A stretch of 64,000 bases of DNA from assembly GCA_964531525.1 (NCBI GenBank), contig CAZHDF010000001.1, forward strand, positions 9,285 to 73,284, read 5' to 3'. A model generated the notes under the pieces. That model saw only the letters and a list, made by a program, of their open reading frames with translations, ran no database searches and had not been told where the DNA came from. Of the stretch, positions 1 to 7,701 are shown piece by piece (the first letter of the stretch is position 1; each line of letters begins with the position of its first letter). The DNA comes from CAYYWV01 sp964531525. Its GTDB lineage: Bacteria > Pseudomonadota > Alphaproteobacteria > JAAXGF01. The position numbers and the translations under genes were made by a program.

Positions 1-541
1 CGACGATCGCGCCCGAGGGGATGCGGCCGCTGGTCGGCACGCCCTTGGTGACGCTCGAGCCCGAGCTGCCGCTCGCGGAAAAGCCGCCGACCGCCACTTG
101 GCCCTGGGCGACCGCGTAGACCTCGCCGTCGGCGGCGAGCAGCGGCGTGACCAGAAGCGTTCCGCCCATCAGGTTCTCGGCGTCGCCGAGCGCGCTCACC
201 GTCACGTCGATCCGGCTGCCGTGGCGCGAGAACGGCGGCAGCGTCGCGGTCACCATGACCGCGGCGACGTTGTCGGTCTTGAGCGAGATGCCGCGCGTGT
301 TCACGCCGAGCCGCTCGAGCATGCCGACCAGGCTTTGCTGGGTGAAGGGCGCGTTGTTCAGCGTATCGCCGCTGCCGTTGAGCCCGACCACCAGCCCGTA
401 GCCGACGAGCTGGTTCTCGCGAATGCCCTCGAAGTCGGCGAGATCCTTGATCCGCGACATGGCCTCGGCGGCCGGGGCGAGCGCGAACGCGGCGAGCAGG
501 GCGACGAGCGCGAGGGAAAGACGGAAATGACGGTGGATCAT
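1..541 (-). CDS. flgI: Flagellar P-ring protein FlgI (3' part cut by window edge)
   Basis: The minus-strand reading frame runs off the window, so only the first 180 residues are present. It starts with a signal peptide (MIHRHFRLSLALVALLAAFA..., cleavage likely after AAEA) followed by the FlgI hallmark stretch SRIKDLADFEGIRENQLVGY and the GLVVGLNGSGDT motif. FlgI polymerises in the periplasm as the P ring around the flagellar rod, with FlgA as its chaperone. The start at 541 lies 49 nt from a sigma-54 promoter-like site at 590-605. It is separated from the flgF-flgH unit by dksA and fliX on the other strand. The identification is secure; the C-terminus cannot be judged. Confidence 0.95.
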   Translation of the reverse strand, partial: MIHRHFRLSLALVALLAAFALAPAAEAMSRIKDLADFEGIRENQLVGYGLVVGLNGSGDTLNNAPFTQQSLVGMLERLGVNTRGISLKTDNVAAVMVTATLPPFSRHGSRIDVTVSALGDAENLMGGTLLVTPLLAADGEVYAVAQGQVAVGGFSASGSSGSSVTKGVPTSGRIPSGAIV

Positions 542-589
542 GGCACCTGGCGAATGAAACGAATGAAAAAGTCGATGCGCCTTATCCAA

Positions 590-605
590 TGCGAATTGCG
601 TGCCA
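590..605 (-). promoter_or_regulatory. Sigma-54 promoter for flgI
   Basis: On the minus strand the site reads TGGCACGCAATTCGCA, matching TGGCACG-N4-TTGCA with one mismatch and the exact GG-N10-GC spacing. The -12 GC is about 50 nt upstream of the flgI start codon. Sigma-54 control of middle and late flagellar genes is known in Caulobacter and related alphaproteobacteria. Confidence 0.75.
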
Positions 606-692
606 ACCGGGCCTGCTCCATCAATCTATTGAAATAAATAAGATTTCCGGATTCTGTCTTATCCGGGACGGGAGCGGGGCGGGGTGAATTTC

Positions 693-705
693 GGCAAAGC
701 CTGCC
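693..705. promoter_or_regulatory. GGCA-N5-TGCC dyad, candidate flagellar enhancer site
   Basis: The sequence GGCAAAGCCTGCC lies about 90 bp upstream of the sigma-54-like flgI promoter. The same half-sites with the same 5-nt spacer occur twice (5758-5784) upstream of the sigma-54-like flgF promoter. Position and symmetry fit an enhancer-binding activator such as FlbD; the assignment to FlbD is inference. Confidence 0.5.
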
Positions 706-885
706 AAGCACCGGGTAAATGTTGCCTAGCGGAGGCGCGAATCGGCGCCGATCGATTTCGGAGGAGAACGCCGGCGGCCGCGCGCGGCGCGCCGATTTAA
801 GCGCTTCTTAACCACCCCGGGGCGAAGGTGGAGGCGTGTCGATCATCAAGCGATTCTCCGGCGTTCGCCGGTTCGAGAGCGGCTC

Positions 886-1302
886 ATGAAGATCACCGGC
901 CCCGGCCGATTAGGCTCCGTCCCCGCGCGGCCCGGACGCGTCTCCCGCGGCGCGGGCTCGGGCGGGTTCGCGAGCGCCATCGGCGGCGAGCCCGAGGGTG
1001 CCGCGCCGGTCCGCGCGCATGCGCCGCTTGGGGCGGTCGACGGCATTCTCGCCGCCCAGGAGGTTCCCGACGCCCTCAAGGGGCGCTCGCGCGGCCTCGC
1101 GCGCGGCTACAATCTTCTCGATCGGCTCGACGATATCCGCCTCGGCCTTCTGATGGGCGCGATCCCCCGGGCCGGGCTTCTCGATCTGCGCCGCCAGCTC
1201 CGCGAGCGGCGCGACGAGCTGCATGATCCCAGGCTTGCCGCGATTCTCGACGAGATCGACCTGCGCGCGGCGGTCGAGCTCGCCAAGCTCGATATCGCGT
1301 GA
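886..1302 (+). CDS. fliX: Flagellar assembly regulator FliX
   Basis: A 138-residue protein that begins MKITGPGRLGSV and ends in a helical region (ILDEIDLRAAVELAKLDIA), the pattern of the FliX family, which is restricted to alphaproteobacteria. In Caulobacter FliX couples early basal-body assembly to activation of FlbD, the sigma-54 enhancer-binding protein. Its position divergent from flgI, whose promoter carries sigma-54 and enhancer-like elements, fits that role. The N-terminal half is Gly/Ala/Pro-rich and low in structure. The ribosome binding site is weak, but no better start is present. flbD itself is not in this window. Confidence 0.85.
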   Translation: MKITGPGRLGSVPARPGRVSRGAGSGGFASAIGGEPEGAAPVRAHAPLGAVDGILAAQEVPDALKGRSRGLARGYNLLDRLDDIRLGLLMGAIPRAGLLDLRRQLRERRDELHDPRLAAILDEIDLRAAVELAKLDIA

Positions 1303-1407
1303 TGCGCGCCCCCGTCGCGCGGCGCGCGCGCGAAGCGCTTGCGGCGGTCGGGCGAGAACCATATATTCCAGCGCGTTCTCGCACCGTCTAGTCAAGGGTC
1401 CGACACA

Positions 1408-1866
1408 GTGTCGAAACACCAAGCCAAGGCCGACCGGGAAGCCAAGGTCGAATCGATCACGCTGCCGCCCGACTACCGGCCGTCCAAGAACGAGCCGTTC
1501 ATGAACCCGTTGCAGCAGGAATATTTCCGCCGGAAGCTGTTGCGCTGGCGCGAGGAGCTGCTTGCGGAATCGTCTCAAACCCTTCAAAATCTTCAAGAAG
1601 CCACGTCGCAGGAACCCGACTTCGCCGATCGGGCCTCGATCGAGACCGACCGGGCCTTGGAACTGCGCACGCGCGACCGCGGGCGCAAGCTGATCGCCAA
1701 GATCGACGCGGCGCTGCGGCGCATCGAGGACGGCTCCTACGGCTATTGCGAGGAAACCGGCGAGCCGATCAGCTTGTCGCGTCTCGAAGCACGCCCGATC
1801 GCCACCCTCAGCATCGACGCCCAGGAGCGCCACGAACGCCGCGAGAAGGTCTACCGCGACGATTGA
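1408..1866 (+). CDS. dksA: DksA/TraR-family RNA polymerase-binding transcription factor
   Basis: A 152-residue protein from a GTG start at 1408, chosen because the homologous region begins there (SKHQAKADREAKVES). It has the coiled coil (about 45-95) and the globular end with YGYCEETGEPI and SLSRLEARPIATLSIDAQERHERREKVYRDD-type ending. DksA binds the RNA polymerase secondary channel and works with ppGpp. Only one of the four classical zinc cysteines is kept (C-x2-T, with no downstream CxxC), which is the known single-cysteine form of alphaproteobacteria such as Rhodobacter sphaeroides. A long hairpin follows the gene. Confidence 0.93.
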   Translation: MSKHQAKADREAKVESITLPPDYRPSKNEPFMNPLQQEYFRRKLLRWREELLAESSQTLQNLQEATSQEPDFADRASIETDRALELRTRDRGRKLIAKIDAALRRIEDGSYGYCEETGEPISLSRLEARPIATLSIDAQERHERREKVYRDD

Positions 1867-1902
1867 CGCGCCGCCGGTCGCCGGCGATTGATCGATCACG
1901 CA

Positions 1903-1936
1903 AACAAGCCCATGAACGCGCGTTCATGGGCTTGTT
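1903..1936. terminator. Hairpin downstream of dksA
   Basis: A perfect 17-bp dyad with no loop bases between the arms (centre between 1919 and 1920), 37 nt after the dksA stop. Only a short T-rich stretch follows, so termination is likely but not classical; the hairpin is symmetric and could act on both strands. Confidence 0.55.
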
Positions 1937-1970
1937 CGCATGAAAGACCCTCGGGCGGACCGTCCCCCGG

Positions 1971-2243
1971 AGCGGGATGATTTTGGGCCGGCGCGTCACT
2001 TCCTTGAACCGGATCGGCGTATCCGCTTCGCACCCCCACCCAACCCTCCCCCATCGAAGGGGAGGGCTTTCGGTTCGAGGCCGTACCGCGATCTCCCTTC
2101 CCGTCAAGGGAGGGGGAAAGCATGGCCGCGCTCGGTTGATCGAGCCCTCCCCCTCGATGGGGGAGGGTTGGGTGGGGGTGGGGTGCGCGCGCGGACCGGG
2201 GATACGAGAAGCGCCGATTCCATCAAAAGACATCAGGCCCTAG
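1971..2243 (+). repeat. CTAG-ended interspersed repeat, copy 1
   Basis: About 273 bp. It starts with agcgggatgatttt and contains two facing copies of a cacccccacccaaccctccc-type block that form a long internal inverted repeat. It ends in CTAG at 2240-2243, which provides the TAG stop codon of flgH. The same element occurs inverted at 15173-15469 and in direct orientation at 63881-64000. No transposase or coding capacity is seen, so it looks like a MITE-like non-autonomous repeat. Confidence 0.8.
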
Positions 2244-3034
2244 AACGGATAGAGGATGTCGAAGATCTCCTGACCGTAGCGCGGCCGCTGGATATCGCTC
2301 AGGGTGCCGCGGCCGCCGTAGACGATTCTCGCCTCGGCGATCTGGTCGTGCTTGATCGTGTTGTCCGACTTGATGTCCTCGCGGCGCACCACGCCCTGGA
2401 CGTAGAGCTCGCGCACCTCGTAGTTGACGCGCACCTCCTGGGTCCCCTGGATAACCAGATTGCCGTTGGGCAGCGACTGGGTGACGACCGCCGCGACGCG
2501 CAGGCTGATCTTCTCCTTGCGGTCGATCGCGCCCGAGCCGTCGGTCAGCGAATCGCTCTTGAGATCGACCAGGTTGGTCGGGTCGAGCGCCTCGGGCAGA
2601 ACCTGGGTGAGCTTGGTCTCGTAGCCGAGCAGCGACGAGGCCGACGCGCCCTCGGTGTTGGTGCGCGTGCGCTTGGTCGCGTTGTCGACCTTGGCCGTGT
2701 CGTCGATCTCGATCAGCACGGTCAGGATATCGCCCACGCGCTGGGCGCGTTGATCCTTGAAGAAGGCGCGCGCGCCGGTGCGCCATAGCGAGTTGGGCGC
2801 GAAAACGACGCTTTCTCGCGCCGGCATCGGCATGCTGACCGGCTGGTATTGCGGATCCAGGGTCGGGTTTTCGATCGGCTTGACCTTGGGGGTCTCGCCG
2901 ACCGCGGCCAGCCGGTCGATGGTGTTCGAGCATCCGGCCAGCGCCAGCGCGGCGAGCGCCACGGCGGCAAGGCGGACCCCGCGCGTGGAGATGGCGCGGG
3001 AGGAGGGGGCACGGGGCGACGGGGCGCGGGTCAT
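2240..3034 (-). CDS. flgH: Flagellar L-ring protein FlgH
   Basis: A 264-residue outer-membrane lipoprotein that forms the L ring around the distal rod. It has a lipoprotein signal with lipobox LALAGC (Cys at about residue 35), then typical FlgH blocks including SLWRTGARAFFKDQRAQRVGDI, a central ASSLLGYETKL segment and the C-terminal GVVRREDIKSDNTI ... YGQEIFDILYPF. The start at 3034 was chosen because it gives a complete signal peptide; the longer upstream frame overlaps flgA. It is the last gene of the flgF-flgG-flgA-flgH unit, and its stop codon is the CTAG end of the repeat. Confidence 0.96.
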   Translation of the reverse strand: MTRAPSPRAPSSRAISTRGVRLAAVALAALALAGCSNTIDRLAAVGETPKVKPIENPTLDPQYQPVSMPMPARESVVFAPNSLWRTGARAFFKDQRAQRVGDILTVLIEIDDTAKVDNATKRTRTNTEGASASSLLGYETKLTQVLPEALDPTNLVDLKSDSLTDGSGAIDRKEKISLRVAAVVTQSLPNGNLVIQGTQEVRVNYEVRELYVQGVVRREDIKSDNTIKHDQIAEARIVYGGRGTLSDIQRPRYGQEIFDILYPF

Positions 3035-3057
3035 GGCGCTTTCTCCGCTTTCGGGGG

Positions 3058-4023
3058 TCAATTGAGGGCGAGCCGGCGACGGCTCGTGACGACGACCATG
3101 CCCGAGCCTTCGACCATGGCGTCGATGACGGTGTTGGTCTGGGTGTTGAGCACGCGGATCGTCTCGCCCTGGCCGCCGTCCTCGAGGGCCTTGCCGGCGG
3201 TGGACAGCACCATGGCCTCGGTCCGGTAGGTCATGGTCACGTTGGCGCCCTTGGCGACGATCACCGGGGCGCGCAAATCGCCCGCGTAAAGCGGCTGGCC
3301 GGCGCGCAGCGTGCGGCGCGCGGCCTGGCCGACGATGTCCGCCGGATCGTCGATCGTCGCCCGGCGAATCCGGTCGGCGCGCATCTCGGCCCAATCCAGA
3401 TCGCCCTGCTCGATCACCTCGCCGCGGCGCAGGGTCCGGCGCAGCACCGGCAACTCGACGACCGCGTGGACCCGCCCGGCGATATTGGCGCGCTGGGCGT
3501 AGGCCGTGCCGGCGGCGGCGACGACGGTCGCCGTGAGCCGTCCGCGCGCCCGGTCGAGCGACAGGTTCTCGATCTCGACGGTCCTGGGCGCCGCGGTCGG
3601 CAGCACGATCTCGGCGCCGCGTCCCTGAAGGTCGATCCGCAGGTTCTCGCCCGGCGCGATGTCCCTGAGCGCGTCGACGAGGCGCTCCTCGATCTCGCTT
3701 TTGGCGATCCGCTGGCCGGCGCGGCTCACCACCACCCGGTCGAGCCCGCGCGCGGGCTTCCAGTCGAGCCCGTTCGCGCGGGCGACGCGAAAGACCAGGC
3801 TGACGCTGACGACCATGCGCCGTCCCGGCGCCGGCGCGCGGGCGAGCACCGCATCCGCCGCCGCGCCCGCGCCTGCGAGTACGTCGCCGAGGGTGACGAC
3901 CGGCCCGTCGACGACGACGCTCGCGCGCAGACGCGCCTCGACCGCCGCCGCGGCGGGATTCGTCGCCGTCGCGCCGAGGGCGAGGGCGATCGCGAGAAAG
4001 ACGATCCGTAGGATCATGGTCAT
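3058..4023 (-). CDS. flgA: Flagellar P-ring assembly chaperone FlgA
   Basis: A 321-residue periplasmic protein with an N-terminal signal peptide (cleavage likely near ATNPAAAA). FlgA is needed for polymerisation of FlgI into the P ring. The C-terminal SAF-like half is clear: LRRGEVIEQGDLDW, then ADIVGQAARRTLRAGQPL and VAKGANVTMTYR. It is longer than the enteric protein because of an extra N-terminal domain, as is common in alphaproteobacteria. It lies 17 nt after flgG and 23 nt before flgH in the same operon. Confidence 0.93.
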   Translation of the reverse strand: MTMILRIVFLAIALALGATATNPAAAAVEARLRASVVVDGPVVTLGDVLAGAGAAADAVLARAPAPGRRMVVSVSLVFRVARANGLDWKPARGLDRVVVSRAGQRIAKSEIEERLVDALRDIAPGENLRIDLQGRGAEIVLPTAAPRTVEIENLSLDRARGRLTATVVAAAGTAYAQRANIAGRVHAVVELPVLRRTLRRGEVIEQGDLDWAEMRADRIRRATIDDPADIVGQAARRTLRAGQPLYAGDLRAPVIVAKGANVTMTYRTEAMVLSTAGKALEDGGQGETIRVLNTQTNTVIDAMVEGSGMVVVTSRRRLALN

Positions 4024-4040
4024 ATTCCTTCAGGCAAATC

Positions 4041-4826
4041 CTAGCGAAGCTGGCTGACGGTGCTCATCATCTCGTCGGCGGTCGAGATCACCTTCGAGTT
4101 GAGCTCGTAGGCCCGCTGGGCGCTGATCATGCTCGTGATCTCGGACACCGCGTCGACGTTCGAGATCTCGAGGAAACCCTGTTGCAGGGTGCCGAAGCCG
4201 GTCGCGCCCGGCGTGCTCGTGGTCGGCGCGCCCGAGGACGGCGTCTCGAGAAGCAGGTTGTCGCCCACCGCCTCGAGCCCCGCGTCGTTGGGGAAGGTCG
4301 TCAGCTCGAGCTGGCCCACGGTCTGGGGCGCGACCTGGCCGTCGAGCTTGACCTGAACCTCGCCCGAGGCGTTGATGCTGATGTCGGTCGCGCCCGACGG
4401 AATGGTGATGCCCGGCGCGACGACGAAGCCGTCGGGGGTGACGATCTGCCCCTGGGGGCTGAGCTGGAAGGAGCCCGCGCGGGAATAGGCGTCGTCGCCG
4501 CTGGGAAGCTGGATATGGAAGTAGCCCCGACCCTGGATGGCGAGGTCGAGGGTGTTGCCGGTCGAGACCAGGTTGCCCTGCTCGGTGATGCGATAGACCG
4601 AGGCGGTCTTCACGCCGACGCCGAGCTGCACGCCCGAGGGCACGATCGTGCCGGCGTCCGACGACGCCGAGCCGACGCGGCGCAGCGACTGGTATAGAAG
4701 ATCCTGGAACTCGGGTCGCTGGCGCTTGAACCCGGTGGTGTTCAGGTTGGAGATGTTGTTGGCGATGACGTCGATATTGGTCTGCTGGGCCAACATGCCC
4801 GTCGCCGCGATGCTCAGCGATCTCAT
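4041..4826 (-). CDS. flgG: Flagellar distal rod protein FlgG
   Basis: A 261-residue protein, the usual FlgG length. It has the N-terminal flagellar rod motif MRSLSIAATGMLAQQTNIDV followed by ANNISNLNTTGFKRQRPEFQDL, a central TEQGNLVSTGNTLDLAIQGRGYF block, and the C-terminal coiled segment ending AYELNSKVISTADEMMSTVSQLR-type. It builds the distal rod that passes through the L and P rings formed by neighbours FlgH and FlgI. It lies 32 nt after flgF. Confidence 0.97.
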   Translation of the reverse strand: MRSLSIAATGMLAQQTNIDVIANNISNLNTTGFKRQRPEFQDLLYQSLRRVGSASSDAGTIVPSGVQLGVGVKTASVYRITEQGNLVSTGNTLDLAIQGRGYFHIQLPSGDDAYSRAGSFQLSPQGQIVTPDGFVVAPGITIPSGATDISINASGEVQVKLDGQVAPQTVGQLELTTFPNDAGLEAVGDNLLLETPSSGAPTTSTPGATGFGTLQQGFLEISNVDAVSEITSMISAQRAYELNSKVISTADEMMSTVSQLR

Positions 4827-4858
4827 CTAGAAGGCTCCTCTCGTCAATCGGTTCGCGG

Positions 4859-5587
4859 TCAGGCGGACTGGCTCGTGCCCGAAAGCACGGAGATCGCCCG
4901 CTGGCGAAGCTGGTTCTGGTCCTGGATCAGGCGCTGCGTGCTCTGATAGCTGCGCAGCAGCGAAATCATGCGCGTCATCTCGATGATGGGCTCGACGTTC
5001 GATTTCTCGATCGCGCCCTGCTCGATTTTCACGTCGCCGGCGGGAATCGGCGTCTGGTCTGTCCGGTAAAGCCCGCCGGCCACCTTGCGAAGCGCGTAGA
5101 GGTTATCGAAGGTCACGGCCTCGAGCCGGCCGATCTCGATGCCCTCCGAGGTGACGATGCCGTCGGTCGTGATCGTGATCTCGTTCGCGCCCGGGCTGGC
5201 GATGATGGGGAAGCCGTCGTCGCCGAGCAGCGGATGGCCGCTCGAGGTGACGAGCACCCCGTCCTGGTCGAGCTGGAAATGGCCGCCGCGCGCGTAGCGC
5301 ACCCCCTCGGTGGTGTCGATGGGGAAGAAGCCCTCGCCCTTGATCGCGATGTCGAGCGGGTTGCCGGTCACCGAAATCTCGCCCTCGCGCGTGTCGTGGG
5401 CGACCGCGACGTCTTGAACGAAGGCCGCCTTGCCCGGGGCGCCGATGGGCTGGAGATAGGTGTCGAACAGCATGCGCTCGGCCTTGTAGCCGTCGGTGTT
5501 GGCGTTGGCGATGTTGTTCGCGATCAGGTCCATCTGGCGGCGCAAGACCATTTGCTGCGAAAGAGCCACCAGGGAAGCGTTCTGCAT
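4859..5587 (-). CDS. flgF: Flagellar proximal rod protein FlgF
   Basis: A 242-residue rod protein, first gene of the flgF-flgG-flgA-flgH operon. It has the rod-type N-terminus (MQNASLVALSQQMVLRRQMD, ANNIANANTDGYKAE), a TGNPLDIAIKGEGFF block and a C-terminal helix (MTRMISLLRSYQSTQRLIQDQ) for coaxial packing. The start at 5587 is the one in register with other FlgF proteins; longer upstream frames read through the promoter. A strong sigma-54-like promoter at 5668-5683 gives a leader of about 70 nt. Confidence 0.95.
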   Translation of the reverse strand: MQNASLVALSQQMVLRRQMDLIANNIANANTDGYKAERMLFDTYLQPIGAPGKAAFVQDVAVAHDTREGEISVTGNPLDIAIKGEGFFPIDTTEGVRYARGGHFQLDQDGVLVTSSGHPLLGDDGFPIIASPGANEITITTDGIVTSEGIEIGRLEAVTFDNLYALRKVAGGLYRTDQTPIPAGDVKIEQGAIEKSNVEPIIEMTRMISLLRSYQSTQRLIQDQNQLRQRAISVLSGTSQSA

Positions 5588-5667
5588 TCGGTCCCTCCAT
5601 GCCGCGTCTCGGGCGCCGTCCCATCGGGTTCGGCGCGATCGGACGCACCCGTCGTCGCCCTTCATTC

Positions 5668-5683
5668 TGCATGCGCCGTGCCA
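5668..5683 (-). promoter_or_regulatory. Sigma-54 promoter for the flgF-flgG-flgA-flgH operon
   Basis: On the minus strand it reads TGGCACGGCGCATGCA, which fits TGGCACG-N4-TTGCA with one mismatch and exact GG-N10-GC spacing. It sits 81 nt upstream of the flgF start codon and 75-100 bp downstream of the paired dyads at 5758-5784. Confidence 0.8.
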
Positions 5684-5757
5684 ACGGGAGGATTATTTGA
5701 ATTCAATGGCTTGATGACCGTCCGACGGGGGGTGGGGTGGCAGCGCCGGGCGCGGGC

Positions 5758-5784
5758 GGCAGGCTTTGCCGGGCAGATGTTGCC
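5758..5784. promoter_or_regulatory. Tandem GGCA-N5-TGCC dyads, candidate FlbD-type enhancer
   Basis: Two sites, GGCAGGCTTTGCC (5758-5770) and GGCAGATGTTGCC (5772-5784), have centres 14 bp apart. They sit at an enhancer-like distance from the flgF promoter and share their symmetry with the site upstream of flgI. They may also influence divergent fliL. Confidence 0.55.
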
Positions 5785-5981
5785 GCCGCGCCGGTGGCTG
5801 GCGGCCGCGCGCGGCGGGGCTTTTCGGGGGCGTTCGGCGGGCCGCCCGGCGGGGAGGGCGGCAAGGTCTCGGGCAAGGTCTTCGGCCTGGGCGCGCAACC
5901 TCTTATTAACGCCTTCTTTGCTATAACGAATCGCGACAGCGGGGGCCGGTTCGGGCCGCCAGGCGAGCGAACAGGTGGATC

Positions 5982-6512
5982 ATGACTGACGCGACGGCCG
6001 ACGAATCCGTCGAAGAGGAAATCAACGCGGGCGAGGACGAGGGCGAGGAATCTCCCGGCAAATCGGGCGGCAAGAAGAAGCGCCTGATCATCATCGCGGC
6101 CGCCGCGGTTCTTCTTCTCGGCGGCGGGGGTGCGGGCGCCTACTTCGGTGGATTCCTCGATTCCTTCCTCGGCGGCGGCGCCGCCGAGCATGCCGCCGAC
6201 ACGGTCGAGGAGGTGGCGTACTTCGATTTGCCGGAGATGGTGGTCAATCTCGAAGCGGGCTCCAAGAAATCCTTCCTCAAGATCCAGCTTTCGCTCGAGC
6301 TCAACGCATCGCAGGACACGACCGCGCTGACCCGGGTTCTTCCACGGGTTATCGACCAGTTTCAGGTCTTTCTGCGCGAGCTTCGCGCCGACGACCTTCA
6401 GGGATCGGCGGGGATCTACCGGGTCAAGGAGGAGCTGTTGCGCCGCGTGAGCGTAGCCGCCCATCCGATCGAGATCCGGGACGTTCTGTTCAAGGAAATG
6501 TTGATTCAGTAA
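5982..6512 (+). CDS. fliL: Flagellar basal body-associated protein FliL
   Basis: A 176-residue inner-membrane protein. It has an acidic cytoplasmic N-terminus (1-30), a KKKR stop-transfer flank, one transmembrane helix (about 35-58) and a periplasmic stomatin-like domain with the FliL features YFDLPEMVVNLE and KSFLKIQLSLEL, ending in a helix with KEMLIQ. FliL sits next to the stator units and supports torque. It starts the fliL-fliM-DUF6468-motE operon and is followed 4-10 nt later by fliM. Confidence 0.92.
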   Translation: MTDATADESVEEEINAGEDEGEESPGKSGGKKKRLIIIAAAAVLLLGGGGAGAYFGGFLDSFLGGGAAEHAADTVEEVAYFDLPEMVVNLEAGSKKSFLKIQLSLELNASQDTTALTRVLPRVIDQFQVFLRELRADDLQGSAGIYRVKEELLRRVSVAAHPIEIRDVLFKEMLIQ

Positions 6513-6522
6513 CGCGGTGACG

Positions 6523-7701
6523 ATGGCGGAAACAGAAGAAAACAACGCCGAGACCGGAGAAGACCAGGACGCGCTCGCCGCCGAGTGGGCGGCGATGGCC
6601 GAATCCGACGAGGGCGGGGATGCGGCGGCGGACGGCGCCGGCGCCGGCGACGGCGACGGCGACGCTCAGGCCGACGAGTGGGCGCAGGCGCTTGCCGCCG
6701 AGGAAGGCGGCGGCGGCGATGACGGCGATCAGCCCGCGCGCATCCTCAATCAGGACGAGATCGACAGCCTGCTCGGCTTCGACGACGACGGCGACGGCGA
6801 CGGTCAGAGGTCGGGGATCCAGGCGATCCTCAACAGCACGCTCGTTTCCTACGAACGGCTGCCGATGCTCGAGGTCGCCTTCGACCGGGCCGTGCGGCTG
6901 CTCACCACCTCGCTTCGCAACTTCACGTCCGACAATGTCGAGGTCTCGCTCGAGGGGCTGACCTCGGTGCGGTTCGGCGATTATCTCAACTCGATCCCGC
7001 TGCCCGCCATGCTCGGCGTGTTCAAGGCGGTCGAATGGGAGGACTTCGGGCTCATCACCGTCGACAGCGCGTTGATCTACTCGGTCGTCGACGTGCTTCT
7101 CGGCGGCGGGCGCGGCACCACGCCGATCCGGGTCGAGGGTCGTCCCTACACGACCATCGAGCGCAGCCTGATCGAGCGCATGCTGAACGTCGTGCTCGCC
7201 GATCTGACGGCGGCGTTCGAGCCCCTGACCAACGTCACCTTCGAGTTCGACCGGCTCGAGACCAATCCGCGCTTTGCCGCCATCGCCCGGCCGGCCAACG
7301 CGGCGATCCAGACCCGGATGCGCGTCGACATGGACGACCGCGGCGGGAACATCGAGATCGTTCTTCCCTACGCCACGCTCGAGCCGATTCGCGACCTTCT
7401 GCTGCAAATGTTCTGGGGCGAGAAGTTCGGGCGCGATTCGATCTGGGAAAGCCATCTCGCGACCGAGCTTTGGGGCACCGACGTCGAGATCGAGGCGGTG
7501 CTCGACGAGCAGATGCTGTCGCTGCGCACGGTCGCGGACTTGAGCGTGGGCGACACCTTCATGCTCAATGCGCGGCCCGATTCGTCGGTCGTCCTGCGCT
7601 GCGGAGGCGTGCCCTTGATGAGCGGCAGCATGGGGCGGCGCAACGACAACATGGCGATCCGCGTCAACAAGACATACCGGCGTCTGGGAGCGGACCGATG
7701 A
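6523..7701 (+). CDS. fliM: Flagellar motor switch protein FliM
   Basis: A 392-residue C-ring protein. The signature switch segment ILNQDEIDSLLGF appears only at about residues 75-87, after a Glu/Asp/Ala/Gly-rich extension with two related pieces (ALAAEWAAMAE and ADEWAQALAAEE). Then follow the FliM middle domain (FDRAVRLLTTSLRNFTSDNVEV, LVDVLLGGGRGT-type region) and the C-terminal SpoA domain (VADLSVGDTFMLN). A GTG at 6517 is an alternative start two codons upstream. CheY-P binds the N-terminus to reverse rotation. The stop overlaps the next start (ATGA). Confidence 0.94.
   Translation: MAETEENNAETGEDQDALAAEWAAMAESDEGGDAAADGAGAGDGDGDAQADEWAQALAAEEGGGGDDGDQPARILNQDEIDSLLGFDDDGDGDGQRSGIQAILNSTLVSYERLPMLEVAFDRAVRLLTTSLRNFTSDNVEVSLEGLTSVRFGDYLNSIPLPAMLGVFKAVEWEDFGLITVDSALIYSVVDVLLGGGRGTTPIRVEGRPYTTIERSLIERMLNVVLADLTAAFEPLTNVTFEFDRLETNPRFAAIARPANAAIQTRMRVDMDDRGGNIEIVLPYATLEPIRDLLLQMFWGEKFGRDSIWESHLATELWGTDVEIEAVLDEQMLSLRTVADLSVGDTFMLNARPDSSVVLRCGGVPLMSGSMGRRNDNMAIRVNKTYRRLGADR

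Larger units (their letters stand above)
542..885. other. Divergent intergenic region flgI / fliX
   Basis: A 344-bp gene-free stretch between divergent flgI and fliX. It holds the sigma-54-like site at 590-605, a distinctly AT-rich block at about 605-655 that stands out from the GC-rich surroundings, and the GGCA-N5-TGCC dyad at 693-705. I see no convincing promoter for fliX and no additional coding frame. Confidence 0.6.
5588..5981. other. Divergent intergenic region flgF / fliL
   Basis: A 394-bp stretch without a convincing gene. It contains the sigma-54-like flgF promoter (5668-5683), an AT-rich patch at about 5690-5715, and the paired GGCA-N5-TGCC dyads at 5758-5784. I found no clear promoter motif for fliL. 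Reading frames crossing the region are Arg/Ala/Gly-rich shadows. Confidence 0.6.

Noticed and set aside
1971..2243. CRISPR-like or tandem repeat array
   Set aside because: The repeated blocks are inverted pairs within one interspersed element, with no regular spacers or cas genes.
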